A stretch of DNA of 20,000 nt from Chara braunii (lineage: Eukaryota; Streptophyta; Charophyceae; Charales; Characeae), in NCBI GenBank assembly GCA_003427395.1, contig BFEA01000134.1:2606454-2626453 (forward strand). The letters run 5' to 3'. The position numbers and the translations under genes are program-made. Shown here piece by piece: positions 9,052 to 18,040 of this stretch (its first letter is position 1; every line of letters begins with the position of its first letter). The notes beneath the pieces were generated by a model. It made no database searches. It saw only the letters and a list, made by a program, of their open reading frames with translations, and had not been told where the DNA came from.

Positions 9052-12000
9052 CTTGGCAAACTTGTCGTTACTGCTGTTTCGACTCCTTCCGGCTGGAATC
9101 CTCGCATCCTGAGTGGTCGTTTTTGGACCGTCATATCCAGCCCTGATCGCTTTCGTCTGCTGTGTATGACCGTCCTGACTGTCCCATGTCTGTGATGGCA
9201 CGGCCGTGCAGCTAGGAGCGTTCCGATCCTCATTCCTGCTTGCATTAAACTCCCTATGCCCCACTACATTCACTCCTTGGGTCAATGGTGTCTCTGTTGT
9301 CACTTGCAGATCTGAACACAAACCCAATTTTGCATCTTGGTCTTGCTCTCCGGTCAGCACGCTTCTGCCGCCACCACGTACCATTGCCCCCGTTGTGCTC
9401 ATGTCATCCCTTGAGGAGAGTCTGTCATCTTTGGCCAGCATGTAAGACGTCAAAGACGTGTCTGCAATGCAGTCTACTTTCTCCACTCGCACCTCCTTTC
9501 CACCCTCCGAATCGTCCAGAACTTGGCCGATGCTCCCTGCCATAGAAGTGCCTTCACTACAAATGCCAATCATCTCATCAACAGCCAAACGGTGCTCGCC
9601 AGATTTTTTTGCCCGATCAACATCTGTTTTCGCTTGGGCATCTAAACAACCCCCCTGCCGACTGCTGCGACCATTTCCAGGTGACTGCAGACTCTTCCCT
9701 GGCGTAGATGTGCCTTCATTACAAATGCCAATTGTCTCATCGACTGGCAAATGGTGCTCGCCAGATTTCTTTGCCCAATCAACACCTCTATCCCCATGGG
9801 GGTCTAAACAGGCCTCCTGCCAACTTTCGCCAACATTTCTGCGTGATTGAGGAGTCATCCCTGCCGTAGTTGCACCTTCATTAGGAATGTTAATCATCTT
9901 ATCCAAAGGCAAATGAGCCATAGACTTTGCTGCCCGATCAAGAGCTCTATCGGCAGGGTCCAAAGCCTCGTCCAAAGCCTCTAAACTGCTCTCACCCTGA
10001 CTTCGGATACCACGTACAGATTGGACACCTGGTGGGGGACTATTTCGTCGTGCGCCTGGACGTCCCGTCTCCAGCACTGGACCAAGAGAAGAAACCCTCT
10101 CCTCCATTGCAATCCCCTCCTTTGTTGAGATTCGGTCATGCGGATGATGGACCTGTAGTACTTCTGCTGCAGCATTTCCACCCTTTTCCTGAGTCAGAAG
10201 TTTAGGAATTGCACTTTTCTTCTTCTCGACTTTCGCTGTCGAAGTTTTTGACGATCGCCGTGCAATCCCATCCTTTCGAGAAGTCGCGCATGTTTTTCCC
10301 GGTTGCTGGGATCGTAAGTAACCCTTCATCACATTCCTGCTGAGTTTAGTAGTATCAACAGTTCTCTTTTCCGTGTTCATCTCACCTATTATGGCGCTTT
10401 TCTGCGGTTCCTCCACATCACCAACTTCCCCAACCAGCACTTTCACTGGTATTCCTCCTCTGCCGAAATCCTTCTCCTTCCTTTCGGCATCATTAGTATA
10501 TCCTAAAGTTCCCTCTTTGTCTTTCAAAAAGTCTACCCCGTTCCGCAACAGACTACACTCTAAGGACATCCTGACAGCATCCGTCTTGCTCCCACACCCC
10601 TTGTGGACATCTTGTCTTCCACTGGTATCTGCACATTTATCACCTCCTCCTAGAGGATCCCTTTCTTTGCAAATAACTTGTCCACCATCGTGTTCCAATT
10701 TGCGGGCCCTCTCCGCTGCACCAAGTATGTTGGAATCCGAAACAACCCCACGGTTCATCTCTGTTCCATGGTCAACATCAATCCCTCCTTCAATTATAAT
10801 TGCTACGGTCGGCATCTCTTGATCTCCCTTCTCAACTTCAGGGTCCTCATCCTCCTCCTCCTCCTCCTCCTCCTCCTCCTCAATTGTCCGCATCATTGAC
10901 ATGTTCTGGTCATCACCTCTGACTGCCTCTTGGTCATCTGCACCTAGATGCAAACCCCATTCCTTATGCAACCTGCTTCCTTTTCCAGCAACAGATCCTT
11001 CCTTTCCATTGTCATCTTGAGAGGACTCCTCCTCCCCCCCTGGAATCCCCCTCCCTCTCAGATATTCTGCCATGGTCTTGCTCTGGCTATCGTCCCTCGC
11101 TACCATTTGATCATGCTGCAATTGCTTCTGCAACCTCCTCTCCTCCCCACTAAGATTTTCAGCTTCTTCATGACAAACATGGTCATCTCCATCATCACAA
11201 GAGCTCCTCACTGCCACCGCTTCGGGAGCACCCTTTACATGACGAACACGGCCGTCCTCTTTTTCATCAAAACTCTGCGCCATAGCTTTTACACCACTCT
11301 TCACCATAGCTTGCAACTGCACACTACATGATGTTTGGTTGTCCGTCTGGTTCTTTGGATTTTCGCTCTCCAGAGTCTGCAATACGGCTTGGCTGTCTAT
11401 TCCAAACAGGTCTAACTTTCCATGTGCGCTCTTCGCACCTCCTGCCTCCTCGATCGATGAGGACACCCGGTATCCCTCTACCGGCTTGCCACCCTCCAGT
11501 TCCGCCATGTGGCATTCTGTGAGCTCGTCTTGCCAGGACTCCCGCACCACAGTTGCTAAAACAGGAGATTCCGCAACGCGCGTTGGGGTCCAGCAGCTGC
11601 GATCAGATCCTCTCTCCTCTCTTCCACACACTTTCTTGCTGGTAATTACAGAACATTCTGGCTCCTTCACAGAAGGTTTGCTGATGGAACTGCCGGAAAG
11701 TACCACATATGTCCCTGGAGCAGGGGTCTTTACAGTCATACCGCCGCGTCCTCCTCCTCCTCCTCCTCCTCCTCCATCTTCCACCTCCCTTACCTGACTT
11801 TCCTGCCGCTTAAGGTGATGATTGGTAGACCCTCTTCCTCGAGCAGCCCTTTGTGGTGAGCAATTAGCAGCAGCTGTGGTGACCTCCCTGACACGTGGCA
11901 CTTTGGGATTCGCATCCCTATGACCACGCCCCCCCATCAGGCGACAAGTAGCGGTATTTGGCAATCTGTCTGCAACTACAACCCCTGCTTGATGTTTTCC

Positions 12001-15000
12001 CCCTTTTTCTGATTTCGTAAGCCCTTTATCTGCCTCATCAGTGGCCCTCTGGGGCTTTGGACAACCATCTTCACTGTGTTTTCCATTTGTAGTTGCCTGC
12101 CCTTTCTCCCCCTCCTTTCTCATATCATTATGGGATAACAAGAGACTTTTATAACTCTGATCTGTTGCACCTTCTGACTTGTAATTGCTCTTCGTCCTTG
12201 CTTTTGCTGTGTCTACTCCGCTTCCTTGCAGGTTTATCACACCCTCTCCTACACCAGCTTTCGTTGCCTTTTGCATCCCCCCCTCCTTTCCCATCTCACT
12301 GGACAACAAGGCTGTCTGGCCTGGACGAGTCTTCTTATCTCCCTGCTCAATGTTCTGTAGCCCTACTTTCTTTGGCTCTCTCCCACTTCCTTGAGACTTC
12401 ACCGGAGTCGCCGTGACGTCAGAAGTCACTGCCTGCCCTTTTGTGCAATCCCCCCCCTTTCCCTTCTCATGAGAAAAAGATGGTCCTTTTCGACCCCTCC
12501 CATCTCTCTCATCTTCACGGGCATCCCCCTCCACTACTGCCTTTGCTTCGTCCGTCGTAGTTTCTTGCAACTCTGCCATGGCCCCCTCCTGTGACGCCTC
12601 TCTGGCTTTTCTCCTGGCTGCGAGCTTTGTGTTATGCCGTCGGATCTTCATCATCAGAGCTTCGACAGCTTCGGGTCTTCGGCACCCCCGATATCTCTTA
12701 TCTTCACCTACACGCCCCTTCACCACTGCTTTCTGTTTCTCCGTCGTAGTTTCTTGTGATGCTGTCATGGCCGTCTTCTGTGATGCCTCTTTTTCTCTCC
12801 TCACTGCAAGCTTTTTTAGGTTGTGCCGCCGGATCTTCATCATCAGGGCGTCAACAGCTTCGAGTTTGCGATACCTCCGATCTCTCTCATCTTCACCAAC
12901 ACCCCCCTTCACCACTGCTTTTGGTTCCTCCATAGTAGTTTCTTGTGACTCTCCCGTGGCCGCCTTCTGTGACGCCTCTTTTTCTCTCCTGGCTGCGAGC
13001 TTTTTTAGGTTATGCCATCGGATCTTCATCATTAGGGCGTCAACAGCTTCGGGTTTCCGACACCTCCGATCTCTCTTATCTTCAGCAACAGCCCCCTTCA
13101 CCACTGGTTTTGGTTCCTCCAACGTACGCTCTTGTGCCTCTCCTGTGGTCGCCTTCTGTGACACCTCTTGCGCTTTCTTGGCCGCAAGCTTTACGTTATG
13201 CAGCCGGATCTTCATCATCAGGGCTTTGACGGACGCCATTCTTCTCTCAATCTCCTTGATTTCCATGTGCCTTGCCTTTTCCATCTCTTTCTTTTCACGC
13301 AGTGCAAGTTTTGGCGCACAATTTGGATGCTGCTGCGTCTGACACACACAAGCTCCTCTACCCAACTCGCCACCACTTTTACGACTACCCATCCACGTGC
13401 AATTTTCAACTGCATTTGGGGTCTGCTTTTCAAATCCTGCAGTGACCGGAACACCGCCTCTGACTCTTTCAGGCAAGCCTCTTTTCTGGAGAACGACACC
13501 GTTCCTCCCCTCTTCCAAGCCGTGATCCCAAAGCTGAGGGGTCTCCAACATATCCCCTTGGTTCGCATCCTGATGAAGCCTCGTGTCATGAGGCACAATA
13601 TCACCAAGTGGAACCGACTTCTCTACTCCACGCACCACTTCGTAGACTCTTCCTGACCCATGAACGTGGTTGCCGATGTCGGCACTCCCCACGACACCAG
13701 TACAACAAGCCCGACCACCACGAGAGGGTTCTGATCCACACACTGCCTCGTTCAGTTTCGTCAACCTTCCCAACTCTCTTTCTGAGCCATTGATTTCCGT
13801 GGCATTGTCAAGGGGTCCCTCGCAACATGTCGAGGGGCCGCTATCGAGTGGTGGTCGAGGAACGACAACACCATTCACCCATGGAAGGGGATCAGCGTCC
13901 ACCACCCTCCCGACCTGGGAACGGACGTCAGGCGATCCTTCTTTGGCACGGCGACACCTCAGCAGCTCCTCCAAAATGCCTTTGAGCCTCTCCAACTCCT
14001 TGATTGACAGAAGCTCTGCCACCTGGCCGATCCTACGGCCAGTATTGCTTCCCCCGGCCACCCTTGACATGGGATCTGCTGGTGCTGAGAAACACCTTCC
14101 TGCACCGACATCTCCGTTTTTCAATGCTCCATTTCTCCTGAACCCGGAAGATGGTCGACAACCTGCAACCTTCATTGCATTGACATCATCATCATCACAA
14201 TCACACCGATTACTTCCACAACGAAACCCACAGTGCAAATCCAGCATTCCTGCCGCTGATCGTGGCCTCCAGTCCTGTGCAATTGTCTCGATCACTCCAT
14301 GCTCATCTCGGTCGGCTCCACGACTACGCAAAGAGTTCACATCCGCTTTGCTTGACAAAGCATTGCCATTTTGGCCCGGTGCCTGGTTCAAAGTCCATCT
14401 CTTCTCATGTGCTGAGCCCCCTTGCTGTTCATGGAAAAGGTCATCTCCAACCCTCCCAGTCCCTCTACCACCTGCTTTGTATTGGGTCACATCTACAACC
14501 GTCGGATCTCCAAGATGCGATGGACGCAGTCGAGCATCCTTTGTATTGACAACAGCATTATCTTCCTCCCATGCTTGCCTTCGAGGGGGATGAGCCGATG
14601 ACAGAAGACCCACTTTGCCGCTTTCCCTTAGAGTGTGATGCAGTTGAGCTTGCAACTGATCTGGCCACCACATCTGGCCCATGCTCCCAACACCCCTGAA
14701 GGGGGGTTTCCTCCCTTTCAGCACCTCCACCGCCGACATTGTTCTCACACTGTTTTGCGATAAGGTGCGAGCACCCGTAGATGTGCACCTGTGTGCGTCT
14801 TTGCCGCCGACACCCCATTTCTCGCCGGGTTCAAAAGGATCTGGGCAGTTTGGACCTGGTCCAGGAGTTGGAACAACCTCGAAGAAATTTACAAACCGAG
14901 GAAACCCTACACATGGCAGACAAAGTGGGACCAAAGAAACGGGACCAAAGCGGGACCAAAGAACATGCCATGTACCATCATTAATAGCTAGCTGAAGGAA

Positions 15001-15066
15001 CACCATTTCTCTCCACATACCATTTCTCTCCAACATTGTGGGGTTTAGTTGCTGACTGAAACACAC
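9052..15066 (-). CDS. Giant unrecognised repeat-containing, low-complexity protein (about 2,000 aa, single open frame)
   Basis: I do not recognise a family. One frame stays open for more than 6 kb next to badly decayed transposons, which argues for a real, selected coding region. The protein is rich in Lys, Glu, Gly, Ser and Asp and probably mostly disordered. Visible parts: a Cys-rich patch with an Asp run (near residue 285); a short leucine-rich helix (residues 345-373); four tandem 62-63 residue basic/acidic units with a MMKIR..HN..KLA core (residues 613-863); a poly-Gly run (near 1100); a poly-Glu run (near 1396-1408); and three tandem 53-54 residue units (about 1693-1843). The start is uncertain. 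The first about 50 residues look intron-like, with a possible acceptor (TGTGTAG/G) near 14903; Met110 is another option. At the left end the frame continues through the microsatellite into the LTR and stops at 8821. A donor-like AAG/GTTGGT at 9052 is a more natural exon end. No transposase, helicase or polymerase motif is seen. Confidence 0.6.
9545..10005 (-). repeat. Three tandem coding repeats of about 162 bp (53-54 aa)
   Basis: Matching landmarks recur at 9586, 9748 and 9910, exactly 162 bases apart, and one unit differs by one codon. Each unit encodes a pattern such as DxAKKSGEHxLxVDExIGICxEGTS followed by a Ser/Gln/Gly-rich stretch and a conserved CLD. Divergence between copies keeps the frame, as expected for a protein repeat under selection. 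Confidence 0.8.
12478..13230 (-). repeat. Four tandem coding repeats of 186-189 bp (62-63 aa)
   Basis: The same coding landmark (MMKIR) occurs at 13205, 13019, 12830 and 12641, spaced 186, 189 and 189 bases, all multiples of three. Each unit runs from a V-x-A-L-MMKIR-x-HN helix through K/R-rich and then QET/EEPK segments to a charged ED-x-RD end. The units are diverged from each other yet free of stops and frameshifts. Confidence 0.9.
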
Positions 15067-15283
15067 CTACCTCAAGACCTGCCTGCATATCGTGGTCACC
15101 ACTCTTGGAAAACCCGGAAAAGGGACGCTCTCCCAAGTATCATTTTATTATTATTATTATTTTTGTCAATTTATTGTAATAATAATATAAGTTATATAAC
15201 TATTATAACTGTTATTATCATTAATATAACACCCAACTGTTGACCGCTATCAATTGGCAATGGCATCGGGGGAGACAAAAATT
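15067..15283. other. A+T-rich intergenic stretch with ATT runs
   Basis: This is rich in ATT and TAT runs (about 15143-15235), with no coding frame of note. It lies upstream of the long minus-strand frame, so it could hold that gene's promoter or an intron. No TATA box or start signal can be picked out because the whole stretch is TATA-like. Confidence 0.5.
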
Positions 15284-15888
15284 CATGGCTACGATCCGAA
15301 CGTCCGGACCGCCGTCCAGACGGTCTGGATTCAGTCTGGACTCCAGACGTCCGGTCTGGAAGGTCCGGATCTGCCAAATTTCGAGGAAAAAAAAAAATGG
15401 TCCAGGACCCTTCCCCATTGAGGAGCAAAACCCCCCAAAATTGTTTTGGGGGTTTTCAGGCCCGTTTATGCTTTTTTGGGAGGTCCGGACATGCTCTCTC
15501 TATATAATAATTTATTAGACAACCCCAATTTTTCAATTATAAATAATTCATTACCTTTTATTAGTTCTTAAAGTTTTTTTTAAAGTTTTTTTATAGTTTT
15601 TGACTTTTAACTCAAGTTTGGTTTGGAATTCTGACATGACTCTGAGGCAAAAGTGGTTTGCATTGTTATTCTGCATAACATACTTTTTTTTCAGATTTTT
15701 TTATTTTTATGTTTATTTTAATCGTCCTGACATTTCCGGACCTGTCCAGACATCCGGACCCCGGACCATCTGGATCCCCCATGTCCGGAGGCCCGGAAAT
15801 GTCCGGAATTCCGGACGTCCGGGAACTACCGGACACGGGTCCGGTTCCATGTCCAGAAATGTCCGGGTCTGGGTCCGGCGTAGCCATG
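15284..15888. mobile_element. Candidate non-autonomous inverted-repeat element with TCCGGA arrays
   Basis: A 10-base sequence CATGGCTACG at 15284-15293 recurs inverted at 15879-15888. Immediately inside each end lies a dense cluster of TCCGGA and its one-step variants TCTGGA and TCCAGA (15294-15380 with one more near 15484, and 15730-15880). The middle is A+T-rich with poly-T runs and no coding capacity. Terminal inverted repeats with subterminal motif arrays are typical of MITEs and other non-autonomous DNA transposons, where the motif arrays bind transposase. A 10-base match over this distance alone could be chance; its placement at the outer edge of both arrays is what supports the call. 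No target-site duplication is clear. Confidence 0.45.
15427..15456. repeat. Near-perfect hairpin of A4C6A4 / T4G5T4
   Basis: A short palindrome with a three-base loop (TTG) and one unpaired C. It lies inside the candidate inverted-repeat element and could form a stem of about 13 pairs in single-stranded DNA or RNA. Confidence 0.7.
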
Positions 15889-15944
15889 CAAAACTCCTTT
15901 TTTTTTAAAGAAAAAAACAGGGGGCAGCTCCAAACATTATTGAA

Positions 15945-16009
15945 TCCAGCAGGGTTTTGAACTCTGGTCTGCTTATCAACAGTAAGATGTGTGTACCACT
16001 CAGGCACAA
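15945..16009 (-). ncRNA. tRNA-like segment, possibly a SINE head or tRNA pseudogene
   Basis: On the minus strand there is an A-box-like TGCCTGAGTGG (15996-16006) and a B-box-like GAGTTCAAAACC (15953-15964), about 42 bases apart as in tRNA genes. Between them CTTA and TAAG could pair around a 7-base loop CTGTTGA, giving a GTT (Asn-like) anticodon. A T-arm with a TTCAAAA loop and one mismatch follows. The acceptor ends do not pair, so it is not a working tRNA. A T-run lies downstream near 15908-15925. Internal pol III promoter elements plus a tail suggest a SINE. Confidence 0.35.
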
Positions 16010-16041
16010 GGAAGGTACCCGGGAGCTACGTTACCAGTGAG

Positions 16042-16070
16042 CTTTCCATGTTCCACTAGAACATGGAAAG
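16042..16070. repeat. Perfect 11-bp hairpin
   Basis: CTTTCCATGTT pairs perfectly with AACATGGAAAG across a 7-base loop (CCACTAG). There is no T-run directly after it. Its role is unknown; it may be the foldback end of a small repeat. Confidence 0.8.
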
Positions 16071-16349
16071 ATAACACCCGCCATAGCTTTTGTCTTTTCC
16101 ACATTTGGTGAGTGGTGCTGGGAGGCTCGGAATCCAAGTAAGATTTACTGTGAAATGACAACAAACAATGTCCAGCCCCCCTGCAGTTCTCTTTTTTCTC
16201 GCTTTTTAAGAAAGTGCAAATCTCTGCTCGGATGAGATGAGACGCTGCTCCACTGACTCGTTGCCCGGGGGCGCTGAGTCCTGGCTTTCCCGACTTGTCT
16301 GTTCATCCTCCTCTTGCTGTGACCTGCATTTCCGCTCCGATCTCTTCAC
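16071..16349. other. Non-coding stretch before the LINE ORF1
   Basis: I see no gene or recognised repeat here. It may hold the 5' untranslated region and internal promoter of the LINE, but the 5' end of that element cannot be placed from one copy. Confidence 0.4.
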
Positions 16350-16372
16350 CCCATGCGGTTGGTAGGTTTTAG

Positions 16373-16999
16373 GCCAGACAAGCCGCGATACTCGAAGCTC
16401 AAATCAGTATCCTCAAGGAACAAAACAGGGAGCTGGAAGAGGGCACAACCAATCTGCAGAAGATTTCTTACGCCCCACACAAGGACATTCACGCAGCGGC
16501 CAAATTATATGCAAGAAATAGCCCAGGAAAGAGAGTCCTCCTTCCTTTTAGATGGAATTAAGGAAATTCCGACTGGGAGGTGGCGATCCACCGTTCCCTA
16601 GCGCTCGTCACAACAGATGACAGCAACTGCTCAGGGGAAGCCTTGAGGAAGCTGATAACAGAAGACATCCCAACTCGAGCATACGTGGTACGAGATCTGG
16701 AGGACGACAGGGAGGGTTGGACGGACTCGGCAGGCGTTACGCGGAAAGTGGACTTCAGACCTATCACGTTAAAGATCCAGAGCTCAGCGAAACTTAGTGA
16801 GGGTCTGGTGTGGATGCCATGGCAGGTTGTGGAGACCATCCACTACGGGCTGCTGGGAGGAGCAAAGGCAGCGGAGTCGGTGGCAAGGAGCGCAATGATT
16901 GCCGTAAAAGTCGAAGCTTTCGCATGGAAGCCAGAATATACGGAGAAAAAGATAGCACAAGTGGCAACAAGAATTGATCTGGGTCTGGCGGGCTCCTGA
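16373..16999 (+). pseudogene. LINE ORF1 (coiled-coil protein), one in-frame stop
   Basis: A single frame runs from about 16373 to a TGA at 16997-16999, broken once by TAA at 16559-16561. The N-terminal part (AAILEAQISILKEQNRELEE) is a clear heptad coiled coil, which in LINE ORF1 proteins drives trimerisation. After the stop the frame goes on with DWEVAIHRSLALVTTDD and a mixed alpha/beta-looking region. No zinc knuckle is visible. ORF1 proteins bind the element RNA and act as chaperones; that function is inferred from position and coiled coil only. The true start is unclear, since a TAG at 16370-16372 precedes this frame and an ATG at 16353 is in another frame. Confidence 0.6.
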
Positions 17000-17045
17000 A
17001 TTGCCAAAGGGAGGAGAGTGAAGGTGGGGGTGACATCTTACCTCA

Positions 17046-18040
17046 ATGGAGGATGCGGAGGACGCTATGCCGAGAAAACGTCGAAGACTTACGACGGAGG
17101 GTAGGAGGACAGAACCTGAACTAAGAGAGGTATCGTGGAACGTGAATGGTATGGTGCAGATGCTTGATAATCAGGAGAAGTGGGATAGCGTCCTGCGGTA
17201 CACGGATTGGATCGGCAGCAATCCTCCAGACTTCCTGTGCATCCAAGAGACCCACCTCACATCGTCCCCGGAGCATCAGCAAATTCAAACCAGGATCATG
17301 GAAAGGCTGAAGTGAGTAAAAGCAGGATACTGGGCAGCAGCAGGACACTCCCATTCGGCAGGGGTGGCAGTCCTTCTCAACAAGCAGTCTCAGGCAGCAA
17401 ATAGGATAACGATCCAGGAAGTGCTGACGGACACCACAGAGAGCAGATGGGTCAAGATTAATTTCAACTTTCAGGATGAGGCGTTTACACAGTTCTCTCT
17501 TTACTGCCCAAATACGGGACAGCCACGATCGGCCATGTTGGAAGAATTGCAGACACAGATAGAGCCAGCGAGGCACATCATATTAGCAGGGGACTGGAAT
17601 GCGACCCTGGAACCAGCACGAGACAGAATGTCAGGATTAAGTGGGGGGGAGAACACAGTTGGGGAGGAGTCACTACCCACCCACGACTTGATGACCAAAT
17701 GGGACCTTATTGATCCATATAGACTCCACTACCGGAATAGCGGCAGTTCACTTATTGTAAGAGAAACAGGAGACGACACATCTCGGCGTCAAGAATAGGC
17801 TATTATTTAATCTCACAAACGTTAATAGGTACACTCCATTCCGTAGGAATAGGGGACCTGCCATATGCTGGTGGTCTTGATCATAAACCCATCCTCCTAA
17901 ATCTCGCCACAGACAAACAGATAAAAAGGGGTAGGAGCTTTTTCAAAGTCAACAACTCTCTATTACAGACTACAGAGTTTAGACAGGCCATCTCACAGGT
18001 GTGCCTGGCTCACAGTCCAGAAAACTGCTATTTCCCTTAA
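17046..18040 (+). pseudogene. LINE ORF2, N-terminal APE-type endonuclease
   Basis: The start ATG at 17046 follows ORF1 by 46 bases. The first residues include a PRKRRR cluster that could act as a nuclear signal. Endonuclease motifs appear in order: SWNVNG (metal-binding Asn), CIQETHL (catalytic Glu), SLYCPNTG (Tyr), LAGDWNAT (Asp and Asn), and after a frame change near 17785 SRIGYYLIS and GLDHKPI (Asp-His pair). All the key residues of the fold are present. The enzyme nicks target DNA to prime reverse transcription. A TGA at 17313-17315, which fits loss of a Trp codon, and a TAA near 18038 break the frame. Confidence 0.88.

Noticed and set aside
8791-9195. Plus-strand poly-Asn frame
   Set aside because: It is purely the AAC/AAT microsatellite read in one frame, with an N in its start region.
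12478-13230. CRISPR array or satellite DNA
   Set aside because: The repeats are coding, diverged, without spacers, and spaced in multiples of three inside a single reading frame.
11948-14593. Several Ser/Leu/Phe-rich plus-strand frames (for example 12578-13342 and 13670-14593)
   Set aside because: They lie antisense to the giant repeat-containing frame and mirror its repeats; they look like shadows with no domain of their own.
15301-15380. Restriction-modification or CpG-island promoter signal from the TCCGGA clusters
   Set aside because: The clusters occur at both ends of a short inverted-repeat unit and show CpG-decay variants, which suits a methylated repeat better than a promoter.
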